From Archegozetes longisetosus (lineage: Eukaryota > Arthropoda > Arachnida > Sarcoptiformes > Trhypochthoniidae): a stretch of DNA of 64,000 nucleotides. Positions 52,172-61,694 of this stretch are shown here, one piece after another. A model generated the notes under the pieces. That model made no database searches, was not told the DNA's origin, and saw nothing but the letters and a program-made list of their open reading frames with translations. Each line of letters starts with the position of its first letter. The stretch's first letter is position 1. The stretch lies in NCBI GenBank assembly GCA_018873245.2, contig JAEMBT020000006.1:6779855-6843854 (forward strand), given 5' to 3'. A program made the position numbers and the translations under genes.

Positions 52172-52430
52172 TAACATAGTGTCAAACTTTATAATATCCA
52201 TTTTTGACTCTCACAGCGCTATCTATTAATTATTAAAATATACTTTAATTCATGCTCAGTTCAACTACTAATCTGATTGTCATCTGTTAAGTTCTTAACC
52301 GTTTACAGACCACATTAGAAGTCTACAACAGCTACAAAAGGTACCAAATACCCATTAACAAGAGAGCAGTCAACATATAAAACGTCAACTTTCTCTTGAG
52401 AGGTTAACAGGAACTACTCCTGTTCTAACA
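52172..52430 (-). ncRNA. Candidate omega-RNA region of the Fanzor
   Basis: TnpB and Fanzor guide RNAs are made from the 3' end of the nuclease gene and the sequence after it. Here the 3' end contains a hairpin (AACAGGA-loop-TCCTGTT on the coding strand, 52406-52424: seven pairs, five-base loop) inside the last codons. It is followed by ~210 bp of non-coding sequence up to the mariner end. Position and structure fit an omega-RNA scaffold, but no end or guide can be defined from one copy. Confidence 0.3.
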
Positions 52431-54421
52431 TAAGACAATGCTTTATATAATATATTTCTGGCTGCGTTTATGTCACGATTCCACACTTTTTTACAATTTG
52501 GGCAAACTTGAAAACGATGTGGAGACTGTGATGTTTTGCACACTTCATAACAGTTTGAACACAATTTTGTTGTCCTGTACTCATCAGTCAAATACACCAC
52601 ACAATGTTCTCTTCTCCTCAACAAGGCTTCATATAACTTTTTCAGTGGTGTCTTCACGTATCCTTTGATGAATGCAGGCACTTTGCCATTCCCATACGCA
52701 GCAAATGTTTTCTTATTATTGTTATTATCATTATTGTCACGATCATTGTCACTCTTCTCCTTCTCCTTCTTTTCCCTCTTCTTCTCTTTCTTCTCCCTCT
52801 TTTTCTTCTTCCTCTTCTTCTTCTCCTTCCTCTTCTTCCTTTTCCTCTTCTTCCTCTTCCTCTTCTTCTTCTTTATGCCTACTATTTGATTGGCTTTTTG
52901 ATCCAAAACTTTTTGTGTCAAAATAATTTTGTCCCATTTCAACTTTGAAACAACTTTTCTCATAAATGCCTGTTGTAGTTTTTCAAAGTGTTTCAAAGTG
53001 AATTCGGTGTACTTCGAGTAATCGTATCTTCTGCTGATCACAATTTTGGCCTCTTGTTCGATTTTTTCGCGATCTTTTCTGACGGTGGGTAAGATATCTT
53101 CTGTCAATGATTGTAACTTCTTCTTTCGCTGGAACTGTTTTGTGTCGAACCGAAATGATGAACTCTTGTAGAGATGATTTTTTTCATCCTTGACCATACC
53201 AAACATATACCTCGCTCCAGGATACAGACCAACAAAACTTGAAAATTCGCTATTCATTAGTTGAGTTCTCAAACTCTCAACTTGTTTCGGGTTGGACTTC
53301 TCTCTCACTCTTCTCACCATATGCACTGAAACATTGATGCCGTCCGTCGAGAATGAACCAGCAAAGTATTTGTCTTGTCTAACATTCTCAAACTTATGAA
53401 TATTGAAGTATTGTAGCCAATATTCTTTAGATCTTGCTCTGAAGCTACTGCCAATTCTATCTTCTTTGTTTTCAATCAGATGTAATGAAGATAGTAAATC
53501 TCGCAACCCATCAGCTGTATATAAGATGTGCTTTCTTCCGAAGGAAAACACGGGAAACAGATTGAATGACTTTACTTTTTGACGATCTTCTGGTTTCTCC
53601 TCATCTCTAAAGTTGTTAAAAAATCTTTGTAGGCTGTATAAGAATTTGATATAGTTCCACCACTTGGCTTCGAGATCTAAAAATGTGAAACGGTCTTCCA
53701 AATTGAATTCTGTCTTGAAAAAATTTAAATATTGATCGACTGACGCATCGCTTTCACTGTCTTCTTGTTTTATGGATAGCAACTTTAAAATCCTATGTAG
53801 AGACCTTTTGTCCATATGTGGAAATTTCAACTTGAAGTATCTTTTGACTCGCGAATACATATGAACAATGATGTTGTTTTTCATGTTGGTTTCCAGAGTT
53901 TTGGCAGCATTCTGGATGAGATAAGACCTGTGCTTACCGTTATAGAATTCTTCTTTCCCCCCAATTCTTCTTAAATCGCTGTACTCTTCATCCAATGGTC
54001 TTTTACCTTGAAGCTAATAGAAAAAGTTCAATATGTTTGGCATCTTGTCTTCTAAACTCGATCCAGATTCCAGTAGCTTGCAGTAGTGAAAGTTGATCAA
54101 GACAGAGACTTCAATCATCAGAGACGATACTTCCAGAACATCGTTGGTTATCGATGACATGAGCTGTTGGTTTCTCTTGCAGAACTTATTGAGGCCACAT
54201 TTGATGGTATAGGTCTCAGTTTTGAATTTGATTTCGTTCATGCTTTTTTTCTGAGGTGGAATGTAAAAGTCACACTTACTGCTTGATCTACGAATGTGAT
54301 CACTTTTGCCACAAGCTTTGCAGGATGATGCCGTTGCTGTTGCAGTTGCAGGTGGTGTTGCTACTACTGTTGCCGTTGCTGTCGGCGGTGTTGGCGTTGG
54401 TGTTGGTGGTGGTGTTGACAT
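52385..54421 (-). pseudogene. Fanzor (eukaryotic TnpB-like RNA-guided nuclease)
   Basis: A 678-codon frame from ATG 54421 with a single in-frame TAG (codon 136, 54014-54016). The N-terminus is Thr/Pro/Ala-rich, then SSCKACGKSDHIRRSSSKC, the zinc-knuckle-like motif seen at the start of Fanzor1 proteins, then the family's helical block (KCGLNKFCKRNQQLM...). After the stop, in the same frame, come NIIVHMYSRVKRYF, the SFSTDGINVSVHMVRR block, RuvC-I, a Lys/Glu-rich insertion (~residues 515-558), AAYGNGKVPAFIKGY, TDEYRTTKLCSNC...CPNCKKVW (CxxC-CxxC zinc ribbon) and NRDINAARNI. Glu614 (DEYRT) and Asp650 (NRD) are present, but the RuvC-I motif reads VGLYPGARY, with Tyr400 where Asp is expected (GxDPG). 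With the stop, this points to an inactive copy. Fanzors are omega-RNA-guided DNA nucleases spread with transposons. The nearest transposase is the IS630-type one, whose own ends exclude this gene. Confidence 0.9.
52745..52876. repeat. Purine-rich low-complexity insert in the Fanzor
   Basis: On the coding strand this is nearly all A and G (AAG, GAA, AGG codons), encoding a run of Lys, Arg and Glu. It probably arose by slippage, since it falls between conserved blocks and has no counterpart that I know in other Fanzors. Confidence 0.8.
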
Positions 54422-55779
54422 TTTGTTGATAAGCTAAATTTTAACAGAAATAAGTTTTTGGGAATCTAAAAAATTATTTAGCATTTAAAACTTTGTATTA
54501 CAAACAGAAAATTATAACTTTATTATTAACTATGGACACTGTACAAAGTAAGAAATACTTTTACAGATTTCTTCAAAGAAGAAATGAGTGAAGAAAATGA
54601 AGAAAACCACGACTTTTTATAGGAAAATTGTTGGGTCGGATGTATGTATTTGTTAAGTTTTATGTTGGTCCTAAGGCGATGATATTGCTTAAATTTTGAG
54701 AATTGGACGAAATGTTGAATTTTACGTGCTACATGTGGTTATCTTAGTTGAAATATGGTCAGTAATAACTATAAATTTCCTTGGAAAACCCCAGGAAATC
54801 TAAATTTGTTGGAAAATCACAGAAAAAACAAAGTAATAAAATAAATCTAAAGGACTTTTCACATTAATTTAAAGTATTTATTGCTTTAATTTAACAGTAT
54901 TAATCCATAGAAAGCTTTAGAACATTATTCCTTTAGGCTATTAATAAATACTTCATACGAGTAGAAGTATTTGAAATGTTTATAGTTTCGAGATAGCTAT
55001 AAATATTTAAAGATGTAGAAACTTTTTGACATTTATTACTTCTAATAAATAACAGTCTAAGAAATCTGTTTCTTCTAGAAGATCATCGTTAAAAAATAGG
55101 TTAAGGAAAGTGAGAAACCGCATCATTTCAGTATTCCCGCCTTAGGTTGCACGACTATTGCACAACTTTGTGTAATAGAAACTGTGTGTAATAGACAACA
55201 GTACACTAGTTACGTCGCTAATAATTATTCAGAGATTGCACAAAATATTGTTAACTAAAAACATTGAATGACAAAACTAATTTTTAAAAAGTAATATTTC
55301 ATAATGAATCTATGAATATAGATTGAAATTTTTAATAAAAGTATTCAAAATTAACTAAATAAATAATGGCTCAAAATCAAGTGACTATCAATTGATGAGA
55401 TGCATATTGAGAAACAGGTTTACCCCATGCTATCTTTATATAGACCTATTTTATGGTATTAGACCAATTTTGTTTATAGTTTAACATTGCCTATACTTTA
55501 AAATTGTATGGACTGCAGTGACCTATCAGTAGATTAATAACTTTTGATTTGTTTTTATTTATAACCTTTTAATAAGGAATTATTGTTACCAATTGGGAAC
55601 ATCTGTCTTTAAAGGGTTAAATTAATTTTGTAACAACTGTATTAAAATGGCAACAAGACAACCATAAATAATATAGCAGTTTGTGTAGGTTTAGATCTCA
55701 ACCATAGCATCACTTATTCAAACACTAGTTTTGTTCTTAAGTCAATGTGTTTGACAACAAATCGTTTTAATCAATAATA
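54422..55779. other. No gene seen
   Basis: AT-rich spacer between the Fanzor and MED9. It should contain the outer end of any Fanzor-bearing element and the MED9 promoter. I found no inverted partner for sequence on the other side of the Fanzor. Confidence 0.45.
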
Positions 55780-56181
55780 ATGTCCAACAATTTGTCTGTC
55801 AGTGATCTAAACATTGAATTCTTGCCACTCATTTACGATATCATTCGCAGGTATGAATGAACCCATTTATTAATGAAATGATCTAATTTTAATACTGATT
55901 ATAATTGAATGAAAAGCATTGAACGCGAGACTCACGAAAGCGTTACCCAAAAGTCACTCTCGATTCGTGACCAACAGTCGGACTCAAACACAAAAATGCA
56001 ATTATTGAGCAACAAATTGAATGAATGTCGACAACAACTGCTTAAAATACCAGGAATCGGTGTTACTAAAGAAGAACAGCTCAAGTCTTTGGACGCCTTA
56101 AGACAACAGATTGTTATGAAAAGAGAACTTCTCATGAAATATAAGAATTTGTGTTCCTTTGACTCAAACCAAAAAATATAA
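55780..56181 (+). CDS. MED9: Mediator complex subunit 9
   Basis: Subunit of the middle module of Mediator, which links transcription factors to RNA polymerase II in the nucleus. Two exons, 55780-55850 and 55917-56181 (intron 66 nt), give 111 residues. NIEFLPLIYDIIRSIERE matches the first helix of metazoan MED9. LSNKLNECRQQLLKIPGIG and LDALRQQIVMKRELLMKYKN match the coiled coil (human: PGIHLSPEQQ..., QVRTKNELLQKYKSLC). The end is CSFDSNQKI. Size is normal for an invertebrate MED9, and no damage is seen. The stop lies only 43 nt before the ATG of the next gene on the same strand. Confidence 0.85.
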
Positions 56182-56224
56182 ACAATTGTCTTGATATTAA
56201 GTTAGTGTTAATATTGATTAATAA

Positions 56225-57778
56225 ATGAAGACAAGAATATTAAATAATTTATTATTAAAGCGCCTTCTAAGCAGCCGCTCAAATTTGAGACAATTTCTTG
56301 CGAGGCCGTTCAATAAGACTTTTTGGTATTTTCACGACTCCATTCATTTTAAACACTTGACATTTCGCAATGAAAATTATGAAGACAATAATAGCGAAAC
56401 TATTTTAAGAAAACAGTTGACTGATTCAATAATAAAAAATCGTAATTATGTGATAAATGACAATAATTTGCATCAGTTTTCACTTGAGACCAAGCTGTAT
56501 ATTCTCGATACTATATCCATAATACATGGAAATCATCACAAAAATACGATCAGTTATTTCGATTCTCTGCGACCACAAATCATTTTTGAACTACAAAAAC
56601 AAGATATTTATGTGTTAATGCAGTTGTTGTATTTTAGTTCAATTATAACAACTGAAAATAGAGACGATTATAATTTCATGATTTTCAAAATTGTTGACAG
56701 AATCGAAACTTACTTTCTAAAAGACAATTCAACTCATATGCAGTTATGTTCGACTGATATCGCAGTCTTGTGTCACTCTTTGTTCAAATTGAAAATCAAG
56801 TTGAAAACAATATCTATTTTGGATCTATTCTCAAATTTGGTTTCTGAAGATATCAAAAACAATCGAATCAATAAATCATACGTTATCTCAATTGTTAAAT
56901 ATATGCGACTCAATGAATATAGTGATGAAAAATTGGTCGACGCCATCAAAAACTTTATTGAAATTCATTCAAATAAATTTTCATTTCTAGAATGTGCACA
57001 TTTTTTGGCATTTTTTGCTAACATTTCGTTTTATGACACAAATGTTTTTCGCTGTTTAGCCGATGAAAGGGCTTCAAAATTACTAGAAGTCGATTCAATT
57101 AATTTATCGAATGGCGAGAAACTTCGTTCTAAAGATTTAGCACGATTTTTATGGTCTGTTTCATTAATGAATCATAAACTGAATCAAAATCTAATCACTA
57201 GTATTTGTAAACACATGGAAAGTCTGATGTCAACTGATTTTGTAAATTATCCGCATTTTCTTCTGGATTGCCTCAAATCGTTAATAATTATGGGAATATA
57301 TCCCGAGCAAATATTATTAAATACCTTGAATTCTGAAAGATTGCTTAAGCTGTTGATTGCGTCAAAGCGTGAGAAAGTGGCACTCGATCTCTATTTCATT
57401 CTCGAATCCATGGCTATCGAAAGACCTGCTATTAAATTAGAAAAACGCACTCTTCTCTACTCTATCGCTAGACAGCCGAATAAAAGCATTAAAATTGAGT
57501 GCAGAACTAGGCCTCAACTTTTAAAGTTTCGTAAACTCATTACTCGAGATCAAAGTGAAGTGAGAGCTAGTGTTGAGATGAGTTATGTATTAGCACACAT
57601 TGGGATCGCATCAATTTTAGTGAACGGAACCTCATTAGAAGTGATCGATCAAACCGTTCAAATTAGAAACTCTTCACAACACTTGAATGGTTTGATGCAA
57701 ACAAAACTTAGACAAATGAACGAAAGAAATATTTCATACAAACTCATCTACAATTTTGAAGATTTGCAAAACTTTTGA
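56225..57778 (+). CDS. FASTKD-family mitochondrial RNA-binding protein
   Basis: Single exon, 517 residues. The N-terminus (MKTRILNNLLLKRLLSSRSN) is basic and Leu-rich with almost no acid residues, as in a mitochondrial presequence. The middle is all-helical with FAST-type repeats (for example KDLARFLWSVSLMNHKLNQN at ~300-320, and the paired LLDCLKSLIIMG). The C-terminus (EMSYVLAHIGIASILVNGTS then LMQTKLRQMNERNISYKLIY) fits a RAP domain. FASTK proteins act in processing, stability or translation of mitochondrial mRNAs. I cannot assign it to FASTKD1-5. The 43-nt gap after MED9 leaves no room for an independent promoter, so its transcript probably starts inside MED9 or is shared with it. Confidence 0.7.
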   Translation: MKTRILNNLLLKRLLSSRSNLRQFLARPFNKTFWYFHDSIHFKHLTFRNENYEDNNSETILRKQLTDSIIKNRNYVINDNNLHQFSLETKLYILDTISIIHGNHHKNTISYFDSLRPQIIFELQKQDIYVLMQLLYFSSIITTENRDDYNFMIFKIVDRIETYFLKDNSTHMQLCSTDIAVLCHSLFKLKIKLKTISILDLFSNLVSEDIKNNRINKSYVISIVKYMRLNEYSDEKLVDAIKNFIEIHSNKFSFLECAHFLAFFANISFYDTNVFRCLADERASKLLEVDSINLSNGEKLRSKDLARFLWSVSLMNHKLNQNLITSICKHMESLMSTDFVNYPHFLLDCLKSLIIMGIYPEQILLNTLNSERLLKLLIASKREKVALDLYFILESMAIERPAIKLEKRTLLYSIARQPNKSIKIECRTRPQLLKFRKLITRDQSEVRASVEMSYVLAHIGIASILVNGTSLEVIDQTVQIRNSSQHLNGLMQTKLRQMNERNISYKLIYNFEDLQNF

Positions 57779-58151
57779 ACTCTATTTAATTTAGAAATCA
57801 TAAAAATGTATTGTAAATATTGAGGTTGTTTTTATGAATGTATAACTTTCGGGAAAATTGCTCATAACTTGAATTGGATAATGAAGTTGTAAATTAAATT
57901 TTTCAGTCTATAATGAAAGGCGAGCTATGAAGTTTAGGTTACTACTGAAATACAAATAAGGTCCCTTTTCTGACACATACGCGTATTTGAAGGCTATTAA
58001 AGCCCTATCGGTAAGAGATGTGAAACACTTAAAGTCCTAAAAGTTATTTATATTGACAGTAGCGGTAATACTACTAGTGATTCACTGGCCAAATATTTGA
58101 CATTTATTCATATTTATATTTTTGATTAAGCAAATTATCAAAACATCAGAA
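57779..58151. other. Spacer, FASTKD to PLPP6
   Basis: 373 nt, AT-rich. Presumably the 3' UTR of the FASTKD gene and the promoter of PLPP6. No specific element seen. Confidence 0.5.
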
Positions 58152-58754
58152 ATGTCAAAGCAAATGTTGGATTATTTAAAGAAATTTGATTATAATATTT
58201 CTTATATGATTTACTCAAATGGATGTAAACGATTGCCACCAACGAGTCGATCATATTTGAAAGCATTGGAGTACTCGTGTCATGGAATTCCGTGGTTTGC
58301 CATCACTATTATCTTACTCTATTTGTCACCTAATAATAAGTCATCCGCTCAGTTATTGGTTGGCCTTATCATTGACGTGATATTAGTTGCAGTGTTAAAG
58401 GCGTGGAGCCGTCGGCGTCGACCACTTTATGCAAAACAAGACGATCAATTAGTTATGATCTCTGTCGACAAACACTCATTTCCTTCAGGACACGCCTCCA
58501 GAGCCATATACGTCGCGTTCTTTTGCTCTAATCACTCATTATCCCTACTTATATGGATTTGGTCAATATCTGTTTGCGCTTCTCGTGTACTTCTTGGTCG
58601 TCATCATTTGGCTGATGTTCTCTTTGGTGCAGTTCTCGGTTACTTCAACTTTATCACTCAATTCACAATTTTGGCTCCAATTAATGCCATACTCATGTGG
58701 GCAATCAGTGCCTTATTTAATGTCACCTTTTCTAATACCAATGATTTTGATTAG
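58152..58754 (+). CDS. PLPP6: Polyisoprenoid diphosphate/phosphate phosphohydrolase
   Basis: A 200-residue intronless gene. The PAP2 phosphatase signature is complete: Lys83 to Pro91 (KAWSRRRRP, KX6RP), PSGH at 111-114 and SRX5HX3D from Ser144-Arg145 to His151 and Asp155. Four to five membrane helices are visible. The group to which it belongs (PLPP6/PPAPDC2, ER membrane) removes phosphate from presqualene, farnesyl and geranylgeranyl diphosphates. The first ATG of the frame is 58152; the frame is open a little further upstream but has no ATG there. Human PLPP6 is longer (~295) owing to an N-terminal extension lacking here. The lipid class it handles is also the donor for PGGT1B, but the two genes are 34 kb apart and not linked in any way I can see. 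Confidence 0.88.
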   Translation: MSKQMLDYLKKFDYNISYMIYSNGCKRLPPTSRSYLKALEYSCHGIPWFAITIILLYLSPNNKSSAQLLVGLIIDVILVAVLKAWSRRRRPLYAKQDDQLVMISVDKHSFPSGHASRAIYVAFFCSNHSLSLLIWIWSISVCASRVLLGRHHLADVLFGAVLGYFNFITQFTILAPINAILMWAISALFNVTFSNTNDFD

Positions 58755-59935
58755 CATTTAATGACCAAAAATAATAGCAATTAATCAACTGTTAACTAAT
58801 TAATAGATTATTTAAATAAATTGACAGTTATTTTTAAAATGTAATAATAAATTAGGTAGATTTTTAAAATTTGATTGTCTAATTAACTCAATTAAAATTG
58901 AATAATTAAACAATTGAATGTTTTAGTGAGTTGTTGACTAAATCTTTTTGGTCTATCCGCAAACATTGATAGTGATAATTAGTTCTTAACTAACGTAAAG
59001 AACCTTTTAATTCAATAAAACAATTTAATATATTCTTAGTTTATTTCTAAATGTACCTTATTGCTTATAAAATCCATGCAATTTTAACTGTACTATTGAC
59101 TCAATTAGCAGGTACTTATTCTGAAATTTCTTTAGGAAAATTCAAATTTGAAGCATCAATTTTGACAGACTTGACACTTATTAGTTAAACATTTTGCAAA
59201 ATACACATCATTCTGAAGTTATTTTATGAATGAAAAGTTGATGAACAGGAACAATTGCCTTCATTTAACTATTCATTTATAATAATTAGTTGTTTGCTTA
59301 ATAAAGATTAATGCGATCTCTTTATAACAAAACTGTCTGGAGGATTACTTTTAAAGCTATTCGAGTTGGTATGTCCAATAATTGGTGTTATTTTAATCCT
59401 GTAATACATTTGTACTCTTTTATTGGGTCAAGCATTAAGTAAATAATAATCTTGAGTTGATGTCGAAGGTGGTTCAGACTATTTTGATGATAACACTGTT
59501 TTCTATATTAATAATTAAATGATTTGGTAAGACTTGAGAAAGTTGCATGAATAAGGACCAAGTAAAATGAGGTGTTTCATGATTGATATTAACATAAAAT
59601 GACATCAATCTTGCTTGCTATGCAATAAAAGGCACATTAAAGCATATCCTAAGATAAATGATTCAAATAAAATGGTCACAAAAAGGATATTACATATGGC
59701 AACTATTTTTAAGGCAATTAGTCAATGATAGAAACAACAATTCTAAAGATAGATGAGATCCGAACATAAAAAATTAATAGATCCGTTTGTGGTGAAGTTG
59801 TGCCCACAAACAAGAGACAAGTCCGAACGCATATATTTAAGCCCAAAATTGCTCTAGTTTCAAAATACAATTTCCATTGCATTAAGCAGTACTTTGACTA
59901 AGTTTGAAGTCGCTAAGCTCCCATTCAAGTACATT
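58755..59935. other. Intergenic, PLPP6 to cystine-knot ligand
   Basis: AT-rich, with no gene or repeat recognised. It should hold the promoter of the secreted ligand. Confidence 0.5.
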
Positions 59936-61560
59936 ATGAATGTCTACCATGCAATAATTAGTGGAACCCTATTATTATTCATCGCCACCTGCAATCTGGC
60001 AGAAGGTAAGCATATATCAAAATTTTGAAATTTTTCTGCAACTTTGGTCAATAAACTTGTATTTAGTTATGTTTATCCATGATAACTAAATACTCGAATC
60101 CAGGAAAGTCTTAGACTTTGAGATTTGAAAATTATTTTCAGCAGTTTAAGCTTAAAGTTCTAGAGAGTATCAATATTTACTATATTTACGGTTGAGAGTT
60201 AATTGAAGGCTAGTTTAATAAACTTTCCGCTCAAGTGTCACCTGAACTATGGGTTCAAATTAAACTTACATTAAACTTATCTTGAATCATATGATCGAAT
60301 CGAAGTACGATATAATATAATGCTTGCGAGTCAATAACACAGTGTTATTTTTATTGGTTTAGTACCGCTTCCGCCATTAGGTTCACCTAACAATGTGATG
60401 AAGTTAATCATCAAGACTTATCTCAATGAAATACTAGAAGCAAATGAGTTAAGTGAATCTCATTTGAGAAACAAATTGATTTCTTTGAGGTAATCATAAT
60501 ATAATGACAGCTTAATACTCTTTAATCTTGAACTTACATTCCCTAAATTATTGAAGCGATCACATTGCTTCTCACCCGGCATTACATCAAAGATATCTAT
60601 GGGTTGGCACAAAACCACCGTTGGATTACGATCCAGACAAGGTATCATTCAAATAAATAGTTGTAGTTTTGTATTCTTTGAGACATGAAACGCATGATTA
60701 AAATCTATTTTTAGTCAAGACACACAGAACTTTCAGAAACAACAGACCCAACCAGTCTAAAGAAAAGGAGTTCTGTTCCAGAAAAGGGACAATTTCCATC
60801 TGAGGAAATATGTAAAACTACTCGGCAATGGGAACAGGTATCCAAACTTATTTTACTTTTTGAAAGATAGGCAAGTTTTAGCTTTTTCCACTTGACATCT
60901 AGTATTTTTCAAATTTTTAAAAATTTAGTTCAACTAACTAAAGATTCACTAGAATCTGCAAAAGAATTGATAATTATTCAAATTGTTTCAAAAAATTAAT
61001 CAAATTTTTCACGCGCAGGTCAATATAACACACGATCTCTACGACAACAAGGTAATAGTGATTCAGGAGGAAGATTTGCAACAGTTCGTGTTCTCATATA
61101 GATGTGCAAACCTCAAAGGTATGGATTCAATCATAACTACCAAGCAAATTACCAAAACTTTTTCAATAGGACAATGTCTTGGAATATCTCCATTATATCA
61201 TAGCGAATGTACTGAAAGAAATGGATGGATGTATATGTACTACAAACAGTTGAACAAAAAAGCCCCACAGTGGGGATATGTTTCTGGTTAGATACCATTT
61301 CTATTTTTATAGATAATGATTCCCCGTTATAGCTTATTCGAGTTTTTTATAATCATAATTCTTAACAAAGAAATTATCAAAAGGAAACTAAGTTCAGTCA
61401 GTTTTTGTGATTATGTTTTCGGTTGAAGCCGTTTATTGATAACGTCTTGTATGAAAGTTCTTTCATAATAATTGAATCAATTTTATTTCTAGCTCCACAT
61501 CACTGCGCGTGCAAATTACAACCTAAATTTATTCCAACGATGTCAAGCGAAGACAACTGA
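59936..61560 (+). CDS. Spätzle/neurotrophin-type cystine-knot ligand
   Basis: Seven exons in phase: 59936-60005, 60363-60489, 60557-60641, 60715-60837, 61019-61118, 61170-61286 and 61493-61560, 229 residues. A signal peptide (MNVYHAIISGTLLLFIATCN) is followed by a prodomain with HPALHQRYLWVGTKPPLDYD and a furin-like site (SLKKR/SS). The mature part has six cysteines: EIC, YRC, GQC, SEC and the closing CAC. After removing the 51-nt stopless intron 61119-61169, C2-C3 spacing is 6 and C3-C4 is 10 (CLGISPLYHSEC), with Cx1C at the end (HHCACKL). This order is that of Spätzle and neurotrophin knots; the C3-C4 segment also resembles NGF (CRGIDSKHWNSYC). It is expected to be a secreted, cleaved, dimeric ligand of a Toll- or Trk-like receptor. 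I cannot tell which branch. Copy looks intact. Confidence 0.65.
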
Positions 61561-61694
61561 ATTTATTTGAATAGAATTAACATAACTAATGGCTTTCGCC
61601 CGATTCATATAAAATAACTAATGCATACAGTTATATGCTTTTATAAAGAATATTGTCGTCATTAATATAAAATTATAGTCGTAAAAATAAAGTC

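Noticed and set aside
52665-52926. Phe/Leu- and Ser-rich frames on plus
   Set aside because: Antisense shadows of the purine-rich tract in the Fanzor gene.
60460-60648. Minus-strand frame over the ligand gene
   Set aside because: Antisense of a prodomain exon whose phase and splice sites are consistent on plus.
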